The notes beneath the pieces were generated by a model. It saw only the letters and a list, made by a program, of their open reading frames with translations, did no database searches and had not been told where the DNA came from. The translations under genes and the position numbers were made by a program. From NCBI RefSeq assembly GCF_029784135.1, contig NC_073744.1, positions 64,988,593 to 65,052,592 on the forward strand: a stretch of DNA of 64,000 nucleotides, in the 5' to 3' direction. The stretch comes from Toxorhynchites rutilus septentrionalis. Taxonomy: Eukaryota; Arthropoda; Insecta; Diptera; Culicidae. Positions 1-12,500 of the stretch are shown in pieces (the first letter of the stretch is position 1; each line of letters begins with the position of its first letter).

Positions 1-130
1 ATGAGAAGAAATAAGATAAAAAGAAAGAAGACAAAAAGGAAGAAGACAAGAAGCAAGAAGATAAAAAGAAAGAATACCAGAAGAAAGATAACAAGGAAGT
101 AGTAGAAGAAGAAAGAAGAAAAAAACTACT
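1..130. repeat. Purine-rich low-complexity tract
   Basis: The first ~130 bases are almost wholly A and G on the plus strand, in irregular AAGAAGA/AAAGAAAG units. There is no coding potential. It is a degenerate simple repeat cut by the window edge. Confidence 0.8.
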
Positions 131-2337
131 GGAAGAAATTTTGTTTGTAATATTTTTAATGTATCTGCAAAACTAAAAACAAGACATAATTCTTCATTAA
201 TGATTTTGTGGTTCAAAACCGATGAAATGCTACAAAAGATAGCACTATGCAACGTGATTCATTTTCAAGGTTCAAATAAGGTACTGACTTGATACTTTTT
301 CGAGAACACCACAACATATTCCACAATATAAAAAAAAACACTCCCGGTTTTACGGGTGCCAAAATGTGAGTCCATTTAGGCATCCCGCCGGGGACAGCAA
401 TGTGCCAATTAAGCGAATTATGCTCGGATTCAGCACTTCCTCTGGCTTCAATTCATCCATCTCATCGCTGTCACCGGCCATCACCACTGGGCGCCAGAGG
501 AGTGTGTGCGGAACCCGATGACGCTGACCGTTTTACTAGTGGGTTGATTGAAGAGGAAAAGGAGGTAATGGAACAACGCGCTGGAAAGAAACCAAAGCAA
601 TCAATTATCTTTAATTAAATTTAAAATCAACCTTTTATACGCCGTTTTATGTGTCCAGCAGCAGATGCCTTGCTTGGTCACTTGTGGGCAAAGTGCAGAT
701 GGGGATGGTCTGATGTGGAGCTTTATTTTGCTTCTTGCATCTGTCAATTCAATGTCGTCTCGCGGGCATATTGGAATTGTCATGGAAGAAGGGGCACAAC
801 ATTGTTTCTTGCCATCTGTATATGGAACTCTTCTGTTTTGTGTGAGCGGCCATCCCTAAGTGCAGAATCAAATGTTCGGTGAGTATTATGTTTTCTCTTC
901 GAGTTGTGGATATTCCTCCGCTTCATAACGTTTGTTTTGGTATCCCCCCTCTCATTAGAAGGCATTTGGTCGTCTGCTGCATAGACTGCTGTTGTTGTTT
1001 CAAAATTAATCAAGCATAGACACTTTACGTTCTCTTATTTATACACTACGAGTTGGTCGTCGAATGAACAATTCAGCCAATGAATAGCAAGTCGCATGGT
1101 TTTTGCCCGTTGCTCCATCCTCCCAAGACGCCTTGTAAGTTGCGCAAACCCGGTTGGGAAATATGTTGAATCACGTCACGTTCCGCCATCTTGGCTTCAG
1201 TAGCGGAAAAAGTAGCGCTTGTTGGGTGGACTATTGATGAATAACTCGGCTTCGGGATAGACTCAATTCGATTGATCACCTTTGTGTATAATGTTGTCTT
1301 GTTATTGAGTGGAAAGTATTTTGTCCCTTTCAAGATGTCGAACATACATTCAATCAGACAGGCCATCGCCATCCTTTAATTAGCTACTCCTCATGGCCCA
1401 TCGTAGAGAGAGATATTTTGATTCCCATCTTCAGAACCATTCCCTGGAGCCGAAAGCAGTCATGGATGGTAATGGACAGCCTAATTAGGGGCAGCTAGAA
1501 GTTAATTTTCCAAATGTGTTCCACAATACGCCTCCCTTGTTTGTTGTCTCCATAGTAGCTTAACAACCCTTTGCCACGATTCAACCTTCTTCTGGTGAAA
1601 TTGGACCCGAAGGCAAGAATCTTTCCAGTATTTGAGATGAAATTCTCAGGCTTTTCATTCGAAACGAAGCATCTCTTTGTACATCTCAATTCAATTATGT
1701 TATGTTCCGGCGAAACATGCTCCCAGCATCATCTTCTACTCCGTGGAATCCGTTGGAGGGGAAATTTTCCGATGTTTTCGCTTCGCGTTTCCACGGAGAG
1801 TTGCCATCAAGGTTACCGGTTGGTCAGCGCAGTGTTTCGCATCGGTATACTGTCATTTATTGTTATATGATTGGCGAGATAATTTGTGGAAAGGAATGGA
1901 TTTTTCGGTGCCGTGAGCGTGAGCGCTCGTGTTTGTCAGACCTTGGTCGTTCGGTGGAGTTCATTCAACCGGGTATTTCAGTATTGGGTACGTGAAAGCG
2001 ATTCTTTCTTCGAAACCAGAACACATTGGCTTGCTCAGAAAATTGAATAATTGTTCGTGCAAAATATGTTCCATTCTTGTCTGAGGTTCTGATCCGATGA
2101 AACAATCCAAATTTCGATGATCTGATAAAAAGTAAACTGCTCTCCTGTAAAATAAGTTGAAATTTGAAGAGCCCAGTTTGGGCAAATATTGCGGGCGGGG
2201 TAGTAGTTCCCTGTTCTTTTCATTTGATTATGTTTTCACGAGATTTGCGGTATGCGTTCTGGCATTGTCACGTTGGAAAATTATTTTTCTGCGCTGATGC
2301 ACCATTTCTAGTCGTGTAATTAACTAGTTGTCTATTA
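131..2337. other. Unassigned non-coding stretch
   Basis: No recognisable gene, RNA or TE. Frames longer than 60 codons here overlap on both strands and show no known domain. Base composition is more balanced (many CG and GC-containing words) than in later AT-rich repeats, so this may be ordinary intergenic or intronic host DNA. Confidence 0.5.
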
Positions 2338-2339
2338 TA

Positions 2340-3624
2340 TTAGGCTGTCAAAAAAGTCCTGCGGTATTTCCGCGAGGTGTCGTTGTAAGCGCGTAGTTCT
2401 AGTTGTATTCATTGTATCGAGTCATACTATAGCTTGTTGGAAAGGTATTTTTGCGCGCTATAATATAGTCCTTGACAGTGTTTTGTTTGGTTAAGTCGTT
2501 CGTGAGTTATAGTGTCGCAAATATGGAGCAAAATAAAGAGAAAATCCGACATATTTTACAGTACTACTATGACAAAGGCAAAAATGCATCTCAAGCTGAC
2601 AATAAAATTTGTGCAGTTTATGGACCCGATACAGTTTCCATTTCCACCGCACAACGATGGTTTCAACGTTTTCGTTCTGGTGTAGAGGTCGTCGAAGATG
2701 CGCCACGCTCCGGAAGGCCTGTCGTCGAAAATTGCGACAAAATCGCTGAATTAGCCGAGAAAGACCGGCATAGTAGCAGCCGTAGCATCGGCCAAGAGCT
2801 GGGGATAAGTCTTCAAACCGTTATTAACCATTTGAAGAAGCTTGGATTCACAAAGAAGCTCGATGTATGGGTGCCACACACGTTGACGCAAAAAAAACAT
2901 CTTTGACCGTATCGACGCATGTGAATCGCTGCTGAATCGCAACAAAATCGACCCGTTTCTGAAGCGGATGGTGACTGCCGATGAAAAGTGGGTCACTTAC
3001 GACAACGTGAAGCGCAAACGGTCGTGGTCGAAGCCCGCTGAAGCGGCTCAGACGGTGGCCCTCATTAACGGCCAGGAAGGTTCTGCTGTGTGTTTGGTGG
3101 GATTGTCAAGGAATAATCTATTATGAGCTGCTTCCCTATGGCCAAACGCTCAATTCGGACCTGTACTGCCAACAACTGGACCGCTTGAAGGTAGCACTCA
3201 TGAAGAAGAGGCCATCTTTGATAAACAGAGGTCGCATTGTCTTCCATCAGGACAACGCCAGGCCACACACTTCTTTGGTGACGCGTCAGAAGCTCCGGGA
3301 GCTCGGATGGGAGGTTCTTTTGCATCCGCCGTATAGTCCGGACCTTGCACCAAGTGACTACCACCTGTTTTTGTCCATGGCGAATGAGCTAGGTAGTCAG
3401 AAGTTAGCCACAAAAGAGGCCTGTGAAAATTAGCTATCCGAGTTTTTTTTGCCAATAAGGAAGCGAGCTTCTATAATAGGGGTATTATGAAGTTGGCATC
3501 TCGTTGGGAACAAGTCATCGAACAAAATGGCGCATATTTGACTTAAAACAGATGATTGTAACTAATGTTATGAACAAATGAAAATACAAAAAAAAAATAC
3601 CGCAGGACTTTTTTGACAGCCTAA
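2340..3624 (+). mobile_element. mariner transposon, copy 1 (1285 bp, inactive)
   Basis: Complete DNA transposon with ~30-bp terminal inverted repeats beginning TTAGGCTGTCAAAAAAGTCC and ending with the reverse complement. It is flanked by the TA target duplication (2338-2339 and 3625-3626) typical of Tc1/mariner. Length and coding content fit the mariner (DD34D) family. A closely similar copy lies on the minus strand at 37937-39223. Its single transposase gene is broken (see 2523-3546), so this copy could move only if supplied with enzyme in trans. Confidence 0.95.
2523..3546 (+). pseudogene. mariner DD34D transposase, broken
   Basis: Encodes a cut-and-paste transposase that would bind the TIRs and act in the nucleus. 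The start is the ATG at 2523 (MEQNKEKIRHIL). Seen in order: an N-terminal helix-turn-helix region, the linker WVPHTLTQK, and later in other frames the second catalytic Asp in HQDNARPH and the third in LAPSDYHLF, 34 residues apart (DD34D). Defects compared with the 38-kb copy: an extra A in the A-run near 2890 shifts the frame after TQK; the first catalytic block reads TADEKW rather than TGDEKW; about five bases are missing near 3058; and a TAG stop replaces a Trp codon near 3432. It is therefore a multiply broken pseudogene. Confidence 0.93.
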
Positions 3625-3699
3625 TACTAAATTATGTTTGTTTAAAATTTCTGAATACCCTGAAACACCCATAATTAATTGTTAGCACATGTTTTGGCA

Positions 3700-4565
3700 C
3701 AAGTTAATCGATGGTTCGAAAAAAACAAATTTTCCTCATTTTTGCCACCACAAAAATTCATAACTTTTGAACTACTGGACGGATTCAGATGATCGACATA
3801 TCAAATTGAAGCTTATGAGTTTCATCAGAAAATATTGCTTTTGCGAAAAATTTGGATTTTCGTTTTTGTGATTATTTATTGAGTTGGTTTTTCATAGTTG
3901 TCTCGGTTGAAGATAGAGGGCACTATATCTTTTTATATTTTTCATGGAAAGTTGAGGATTTTTTACATAACATATCTCGATATCAGAGGTGCTATTTTTT
4001 TAGTTTTTTAGTTAGCAGTTGGTTTTTGAGTTCGCAAATTTCACATGTTTTATGTCTTCGTTCAAAATTCCTATTTGTCTACACTAGATCTGTGCGACTA
4101 GAATACAATCTTCCCGCAAGCGTGATATTTTTTCAAATAAGGTTGGCTTATTGACTTCGGTTCAGTAGTTCAAATGTTATGATTTTTTGCAAAAAGTAAT
4201 AAAGGATAAAGGGGGATAAAGGGGGGAAAATGATTTTTCGAACCATCGGTTAACTTTGAAAAATCATATCTCAAAAACGAAAAAATAACATCTCTGAAAT
4301 CGAGATATGTTATGTAAAAAATCTTCAGCTTTCAAGAAAAAATATTCAAAAAAATATATCGCTGTCTAGCCATGAAAACAATAAAAAACGAATACAATCA
4401 ATAATAGCGAAAATAAAATACATTTTTTTTCAAGTTCAATATTTTTTAATAGAAGGCTTTAATTTGATATGTCGATATGAGATCGATAAATCGGTTCAAA
4501 AGTTATGAATTTTAAAAAAAAGTCATTTTTGGGAAAAAGTGGAAATTATTTTTTTCGGTCCATCC
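3700..4565. repeat. Imperfect inverted-repeat block (possible degraded MITE)
   Basis: Sequence from ~3705 (ATGGTTCGAAAAA...) reappears inverted in two places. The terminal part recurs at ~4195-4255 (...TTTCGAACCATCGG). A longer arm, including the words AACATATCTCGATATCAGAG and TCGACATATCAAATT, recurs inverted at ~4265-4510. Both arms carry diverged text, so this is an old palindromic non-autonomous repeat. Exact ends and target duplication could not be fixed. Confidence 0.55.
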
Positions 4566-4657
4566 TAAAATGAAAATGAGCACCCTAATAAAAAAATACA
4601 GGTCTAATGCGATAAAGAACATAATCACCACTTTTGACGAAAATCTGAGAACCTCTA

Positions 4658-5070
4658 CAGGGAAGTTTCGATATAACGTACCCTCGATATAACGTCACAT
4701 AACGTACACATTTCCAAAGTGTAAAGGAAACATTTTTTTGAATATTTTTTTTTCTGAAAGGACAATGAATTATCTGTATTGTGATGCTATAACATTTTTG
4801 TACCTTTAAGCATTTCCAAAATACAGCTGGTTTTGTGATTCCTAAATTCTAAATGAATCAAGTTTTAATCAACAGTACGAAGGGAAACATCATGAGAAAG
4901 GCTGGATTCGTCGTCTAATTAAATTTATTCATTAATTTTACTAAAACAGCAACACAATAGTGTATTATAGACTACGTTTGTAGGTTCTTTATTATGCTTC
5001 GATATAACATACAATTCGATACAACGTACAATTTTGAAAGCGAAATGTACGTTATATCGAAGTTACCCTG
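4658..5070. mobile_element. pogo/Tigger-type MITE, 413 bp, TA target duplication
   Basis: Ends are CAGGGAAGTTTCGATATAAC at 4658 and the near reverse complement GTTATATCGAAGTTACCCTG ending at 5070, flanked by TA at 4656-4657 and 5071-5072. Additional CGATATAACGTA words repeat just inside both ends, as subterminal binding sites would. There is no coding capacity. CAG-initiated ends with CGATATAACG words are typical of pogo/Tigger-like non-autonomous elements in insects (family knowledge). The assignment to that superfamily is inference. Confidence 0.8.
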
Positions 5071-5072
5071 TA

Positions 5073-8000
5073 TCGGTTTGGCATGGATTCTAGCCGGCCC
5101 CGTTGACATCGTTTGCACTTTTTTTTGTATACAATCCCAAGCTGACGTTTAGTCTGAGGGAAAGAGATGTCTGCTCCCTTACATGAAAACATTTTAAGGC
5201 TTTTGGAAAAGGTGCTTTTATTTGTTCTTTTCACCTTTCAGCACTCGAAAAAGTTTTTTTTTCTGCCGAAGACGAAATGTTTTGCCAACGCTAGTTGCGG
5301 TTGGGGTATGGAAAGAGAGGCTGTGAGACTCGAACAACACGATGCATCAATGGACTGACGAGAAAAGCAACAGATTTCGTGTTGAGATTAACACTACCCG
5401 AATAAAACATAAATCCGACAGAAGTCATCGTACGAAACAAAATCACCGTTTGCTGAAACATTTTACCGTTCGCACAGATGCGGTGCGGAAGTGGGTCGAT
5501 CGTTATCGAAAAATCACACCTTCCGAGAAGCAGCAGGATATCACAGTATAGCCGTCGAGCACGCAAATCCGTGGAAATCCTCGTCGAAAATACATACAAT
5601 AACGACGACTGGAAAAATAACACCAAGCGCTTGCTGTTTTTCGGTGAGAAACAAAAAATCTTATTTGTTGAAGGGATTACGCACCCCGGCAAATAAGCCG
5701 TCTACCGATATAAAAGTTTCAAGTTTCACGATCGAGCCAAAAATAAAGGTATTGCCGGGGAGACGTTTTGCTCGCGAATTATCCAGGTGAATCGTGACCC
5801 ACACAAAGCTTCTGGAGCGTTTGTGCAATAATCTGTTATGGGACGTGCTGTTCTTATCTCGTAGAGAAACTTCTTTTCATAATCAACAACGTGGGATTGA
5901 ACACATAAGTTTGTTTATAAACATGAACGACCACTTTTTGATGCCGATATGCAGGCTTAAAACTTTTAACAGTGTTTATTTGTGTAATCTGAAAATTTGG
6001 ATTTTTAAATATTATTCGGAATTTCGATTCAAAGTGAAGTGAATTCTTAATTTTGATTTCAAACTTCCTCCAGAGAGTTACCACATCTACATGTTGCTTG
6101 GATCGTTAGGAGCCTCCATTAATTGATCTCCCAAGGTCTTTTTTAAAGCTAGAGACCATTCGTTTCGATTGATGCAGAACACTTGAAGGGAGGATTTTTG
6201 TCTGGAAAAATTGAAAATATCGAATTTTCCTTTTTGCATTTGTGGGAAGCTTATGCCCTCAGAAATATAGTTTCGAGAGGATTTTTCGATATTTCATCTC
6301 GTTGAAAAAGTTACAGCAATAACTACGGGGTCACCTCAAGGGAAGTAGCATTGCTGTACGAAACTTCAAACACGTTTTTCTCGAAACCATCTTTTTCCAG
6401 CTGGTGGTATCGATATCTCAGGATCCACTCGACTGATTTGGATGATTTTTTTTCAGCATGTAAAAATGAATTATCTGAAGCGTTACATAGTCGTTTTTCG
6501 ATATCTTTTTTTTTCAATTTTTTATGAGCTTCTAAACAGCGATTTTTAATGAAAAATGACACCTTTTTAACAAAAGTGGCCGTCATTTTGGCAATTTTTC
6601 GAATTTTCAGAATCCCCTATGTAACGCTTTAGGTATCATCCTAAAGTTTCAAAATATGCATTGGAATTCGTTCTCCGACACCTCGTTGCTTCAGAACCGA
6701 TACCACCAGCAAGATACCTATTTTCAGACAGCGTAGATGCTGTCAGCTGTCAACAGCGTAATAATAATTATTCGTGCACTCAAAAAATGGAAAAACAATC
6801 TTCAAATATACTTTAAACGATCCAAAATACTCGAATACCTAACTTTATTACTAACATCCGAAAAATAATCACGAAGATTCATTATTTTTCGAGCTTCCAG
6901 ACAGGGGTCCCGCCTCAAGTGTTTTATCAAAAATTATCTGGATTCATTCTTGGCTGCAAAAGATGATATGCTATGCATCACAATTCCCTAATCCGAACAT
7001 GATTCAAAAATTGGAAGCATACTCATGTTTCCCATACATTTGTTCTGTGCATATCAGTGCCTACCTATCCATGCTGTCAATGGCGAACAATTACTGTATC
7101 AGCAAGATATAATGTTTCATATGCCACTGAGAATCAGGCGCGTGTAAATCGCTCGCTCGAAATGCAAATACTGCGTTCGTTCAATGTCAATGACAGTGTG
7201 TAGAGAGGAAATATTACAATTTCAGCTCCGTTCGTTTTCAACTTATTGTGTATCATTTATACGCAATCAGAAATTCGCGATTTCAAATCACGGTCACGCT
7301 TTAGCTTGCGAGTAGACGACAGTTGGTGATACAGAGCGGACTTGATTATATACAGTCTTGATTTTTTTTTCACCACATATAATCGAATCGATTTTTTTTA
7401 TTGTTTTAGATACATAAATGTTTTATTTTTTTGGAAATATAATAATGTATTTTTGTATTTATCCGCCACACTAAATACCAAATGAATTTTAATTTCTGAA
7501 AGTGAAATTTTGTAAGAATTTATTTGATATTTTTCTAATGATAACATTTTATTTTCTAACCAAACTTGTTGCCGTCTATTATTTTTGTGTAAGATTTTTT
7601 TTTTGTAAATTTGAGTTTTTTATAACTTTTTTTAGAACTATGAGATAAAAAAATTAGCCAAAAAATTAAATGTAGCAAATTATTAAAATATTCAGTTAAG
7701 AACACCAAAATAAATAAAAAAAACGCTGCAAAAACATTTTTAAAGTTAAGATTCAGTTTTCTCAAAATCGTTTTTTTTTATTTTGAAAAAATATATAAAT
7801 CGCCCATACAATAACCAACAAGTATCACATGCCTCGGAAGAAGGGCACTTCTACAGGAAATGATTTTCTCGAACAACAACTTTATCACGTTTTGTTTTGA
7901 AAAACTGCTACTAATGTTTAACTCGTATCATTTTTGTGTGAATTCTCGTGATTGATATGCTCTGCAATTATTTTTCGATTTGGAAACATCCCAAGAACAT

Positions 8001-8236
8001 GTCAATCCGAAAATTTACACACAAAAATGTTACGAGCAAAACATAAGTTTTTCAGAACTGTCCATGTAAAAATGCCATATTTTCTAAAGACTTTAAGAAG
8101 TAAAGAGTCTGCGTCTTTGACAAAAGTCCATATTTTATTATCATCTACAACTTTGTTGAATACACTTTATCGCTATCTAGACTTTTAATAAAATTAAGAT
8201 TATTTGTTAGTTTTTCGAAGAAAATGTGGAAAACTT
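5073..8236. other. Unassigned AT-rich stretch with old repeats
   Basis: No gene recognised. A complementary word (CTGGTGGTATCGAT near 6400 and ATACCACCAG near 6700) suggests a decayed inverted repeat. The segment around 7020-7080 (CATACATTTG... GCTGTCAATGGCGAACAA) resembles 50380-50440, so both belong to one old dispersed family. A small frame at 5342-5551 has a helix-turn-helix-like look but no match I can name. 7360-7790 is nearly pure A/T. Confidence 0.5.
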
Positions 8237-8238
8237 TA

Positions 8239-9519
8239 AAGGGAGTGTCACATCAAATTGCATCACGGAAAAAACGCTGTAGAAATTCGCCCAGTAGACC
8301 GATCCTTTTGAAAATTTTAGACAGTAAAATAAAAACTATTAAACAACTTTTGGCATTTTCTTTTTATTCATACTTCGAGCCCAAGCCCGTATGCTCGCAC
8401 CTTCCTCTTTACCCCGTCCATAAGGTTCTGTACAACGTCAGGTTGTAGTTTTTTTTAACAGAAATCCATTTTCTCTTGAAGTCCGCCTCCGATTTGACAA
8501 CTTTTGGGTTCTTTCGGAGGGCCTGCTTCATAATCGCCCAATATTTCTCTATTGGGCGAAGCTCCGGCGCCTTGGGCGGGTTCATTTCCTTTGGCACGAA
8601 GGTGACCCCGTTGGCTTCGTACCACTCCAACACGTCCTTTGAATAGTGGCACGAAGCGAGATCCGGCCAGAAGATGGTCGGGCCCTCGTGCTTCTTCAAT
8701 AGTGGTAGTAAGCGCTTCTGTAGGCACTCCTTAAGGTAAACCTGCCCGTTTACCGTGCCGGTCATCACGAAGGGGGCGCTCCGCTTTCCGCAAGAGCAGA
8801 TCGCTTGCCACACCATGTACTTTTTGGCAAACTTGGATAGTTTCTGCTTGCGAATCTCCTCCGGAACGCTGAATTTGTCCTCTGCGGAGAAGAACAACAG
8901 GCCCGGCAGCTGACGAAAGTCCGCTTTGACGTAGGTTTCGTCGTCCATTACCAGGCAATGCGGCTTCGTCAGCATTTCGGTGTACAGCTTCCGGGATCGC
9001 GTCTTCCACACCATGTTTTGCCATTCGTAGCGGTTAGGAGCCTTCTGGACCTTGTATGTACGCAGGCCCTCTCGCTGCTTGGTCCGCTGGACGAATGAAC
9101 TTGACAAATTCAGCTTATTGGCGACATCCCGGACCGAACTTCTCGGATCACGTCTAAACTGCTTAACTACGCGCTTGTGATCTTTTTCACTGACGGAGCA
9201 TCCATTTTTGCCGTTCTTCACCTTCCGGTCGATGGTTAGGTTCTCGAAGTACTCTGCTGACCGTGGATTGGACGATTCCCAGCATCTTACCGATGTCCCG
9301 ATGTGACAACTCCGGATTCTCGAAATGAGTGCGCAGGATTAATTCACAATGCTCTTTTTCGTTCGACGACATTTTTCCAAATTTACGAAAAATTGACAGT
9401 GAAGCATGGCCAACGTGATCTATACACTCTTATCGGATTATAAGCGAAAACTGAAGATATAATTCCTAAAAATTTCTACAGCGTTTTTTCCGTCATGCAA
9501 TTTGATGTGACACACCCTT
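8239..9519 (-). mobile_element. DD37E Tc1/mariner (ITmD37E-type) transposon, copy 1 (1281 bp)
   Basis: TIRs begin AAGGGAGTGTCACATCAAAT at 8239 and end as ATTTGATGTGACACACCCTT at 9519, flanked by TA (8237-8238, 9520-9521). One transposase gene lies on the minus strand. The second Asp and the Glu are separated by 37 residues (DLASCHYS... RPIEKYW), which defines the DD37E group known mainly from mosquitoes. A sister copy lies at 62522-63814 and a decayed relative at 37098-37525. Frame-breaking deletions make this copy inactive. Confidence 0.95.
8409..9372 (-). pseudogene. DD37E transposase, catalytic triad present but frame broken
   Basis: The start ATG is at 9372 (MSSNEKE). The N-terminal part has paired helix-turn-helix motifs (HRDIGKMLGIVQST; SVRDVANKLNLSSSFVQR). 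The catalytic part shows VMDDETYVKAD, IFWPDLASCHYS and LRPIEKYWAIMK, so the D, D and E are all present. Compared with the 62-kb copy, an 11-bp deletion at ~9246-9251 between the two HTH motifs shifts the frame, and one missing base near 8453 changes the C-terminus (ending TLYRTLWTG). The role would be DNA-strand cleavage and transfer in the nucleus. The two disruptions make this a recent-looking pseudogene. Confidence 0.93.
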
Positions 9520-9521
9520 TA

Positions 9522-12500
9522 CCCTGTAGAAGAGCTCATCTTTCGATGTATGGATGTCTTTTTGGTTTTTAACTTTTCTCAAAAAAGTTATATGAATAAT
9601 ATAACTTTTTAGAGAAAAAACGAATTTTAATTTTCCAATGTATTTGATTTTTTTTATTCTACATTTCATATGTTAACCAAAATTTTGTAGATGTTATAGT
9701 TTTTCAATTAGAAGTTTTTATACAAAAAAATAAGAAAACAAAACTGGCACTTTTCAAATAGTACTCATATTTTTTTTGGAGAATTTAAGTATTCAACGAT
9801 TGTTAAAAGACGTATATTCGTCAAGAACAACTTTATCAATTTTTAGTATAGTTAATGGGTTGTTGAGTTTTGATATAATCGTGGGTTACCATTTTTATCT
9901 CACTTTTCGCAAAAATATGATGAAAATTCATCTACTCGTTTCACGAGTGTCTCCGAATTACATCGATCGGTTGGAATCCATTGCTCGAAAGCTGTTTTCG
10001 AAAACTAAACTCTATGATGAATGTGTCTGTCTGAGTGTATGTCCTCTTTAGACTGAAGCTGGAGAAATGCGAATAACACATAAAAAGGGCGTATTTTAGT
10101 GGTTTTTTTTCAATTTATCTAGGGTTTGATTAAAAAAAAATCTCGAAAACCGATGCCGATATAGAACCGATATTATTCGATCGTTCTAGTGAATCGTTGT
10201 GATTTGAAAAATTCACTTTAAAAATTCAATTCCAAATTTTTTTTTCTGAAATTTGTTTTCCTATATATTTTTTCACAAAGCCTTATTTGTTCCCTACACC
10301 TTGCCAGAGTACATTTCATCTTCGGCAGAAACAATGCCATTTCGTGTCCTGAAGCGTCAAATGAGCAAATAAAATCATCTGTCATCTGGAAAAGCGGGAA
10401 ATACGGGAATAGTATTTTTGGCACTCTAAAATGTTATTGTATGTGTTTTAGCGCGTTGAGGGGGTATTCTAGTGTAGAGACACGAAATTCTGACGTTTTT
10501 TGAGTTCCGTAAAAATAAAACAAAGAATATTTCTACTGTCCATTATATCATTATCTATCTTTTATCAATAAATCAAAAATTGAACGGAGAAAAAATATTC
10601 TTAACTAGAATAGTTAAGAGCTGATGAAGTGAGGGGGTTCAAAAGAAAGTTGTTCCATGGCGTACACGATTCCAGCCCTTCTGGTTATCAGAAACAAAAA
10701 AATCGAACAGATTCTGAAACAGTAAAGATGCCGCTATCGCATGAACCTCGGACAAGTCGAAAACTTCTTTTTTGACATAATGGCGGCCGTTTGAAAAACA
10801 AAATGCTGCTTAAAACGGATTTTCTCACGTTTAAAATAAGAAATTTTTTAAAAATATTATTTTTTAGAGGTTCATGCGGACGTCTGCAGATTGTATCCAT
10901 ATAAATTCGACATGAATCGGTTCAGTAGAACTTCAGATATCGCGTACGCCAGCTTTAAAAAACAAGTTTCGACAAAAACGTGTTTGAAGTTCTTTGTTTT
11001 GGCCGCACCAGGTTAGATGCCGCATCACTAAAATGGCTCTATCTCGGTAAATAATAGGATTTTCGATTGTCCTTTATGAAATATGAAGGGAAAAAATTTG
11101 GTTTTTTTTCAATTTCTAAACTAGAATTCTTCCTTAAAACGTCGCACGAGATACAACAACTTTCTCTTTTTGATGTTCTTGTTTCCATCGAAATTTGTCT
11201 CGAAATTTGAAGCGAAGGAACTTGAGACTAAAACATTGAAGATACTGGCTGACGCCCAGAGAGACGCAAAATTGATGGACGGAAAATTAAAATTCTTAAA
11301 AAGTGTTCAAAATTGAAGTGGATTTGTAATAACGCTACTCTAACAACTTTCTTCAGAAAACACGCTGCGCTGCGCTCGAGTTTAATTTTCATCAGCGCGC
11401 GTTCATAAGAAACACGTATTCTCTTTTGGTGCGAAATGCACCAAACTCAGAAAAAAGTGAGCGCAAAACGAACCCGCCGCAGAATTCATATACGAAACAT
11501 CGCTTCTCACTTGTGTGATGCCCGCCTCATTTTATACACACACACAAACACTTCAAATTCTAAGTTCGATGAAGAGTACGGACGATGATCAACGGAACAT
11601 ATCGCCGATTCACTTTAGAGATCAATTTTCTTTTTCAGTAACTGCCTGTTTGATTTAAATCGCTTAAATCGTAGAGTCGAAAGCTATCAGCACTTCTCAT
11701 TTATTTGATTCAATTCGCATCAGATTTTCTCCTTCCCACTCAGATATCGATCACAAGCTACGAACCCTTTTGCTTCTATATTCCGCTAGAGATGTGATCG
11801 AACCCCACAACATGCAACAGTGAGATTACCCTACTGGAATTTGAAAGCATACTTTCATGAATTAAACGTTTATCTGAATAAATGCAGTATGCAGTATCTA
11901 TATTCCTAAATTTTGGATACTCTTCCATATCCGCACTAGCACAAAAAAATCTCGTATGCTGCTCTTCTTTGTCGTAGCACACCTCGATACAGAGGGCTTC
12001 CTCTACTTGTATCGAGCTGTGTGTGTATGTGTGTGAAATCAGCATTAGGCATGAATGATATCCGCTCGTTGCATTATGCTAGCTCACTCGCATCTGTTTT
12101 TTCTTTCTATTCTATTTTTGGTTTCCGCCTCTAGCCCTGAGAAGAGCCCTTGTGGAAAGAAACCTGATGACCACCAAACGAGAAGTGGTGTGGCTTCAGG
12201 TTCGGTCCGGTTTTTGATTATAGAGACTTTAAACTTTTTCAGTTCGTTAGTCTCTAGCCTTGAGAAAGGCCATTGGAACACTTTACTCTACACCTGCACT
12301 ACACCCACACTACACCTCCACCCTCATTGCCTTGAGAAAGGCACTCGATCCCTCGCTGTTCAGCTCGTCCAGCAACGATGTTGTCAAGTCGGCGTCCACA
12401 CAAAGAATGTGTGGCTTCAAATCGCGGATGGCTCATTTAAACCAACTATGTTGGAAGCGGGCAGAAACAAATGTATCAGTTGCTCGTTATTGACAGCTCT

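Noticed and set aside
5342..5692. Overlapping frames with a helix-turn-helix-like segment (VRKWVDRYRK), possibly a transposase remnant
   Set aside because: Short, in competing frames, no catalytic motif or TIRs found; resemblance too weak to name.
10688..10900. Minus-strand frame of 70 codons
   Set aside because: AT-rich chance frame; no similarity recognised.
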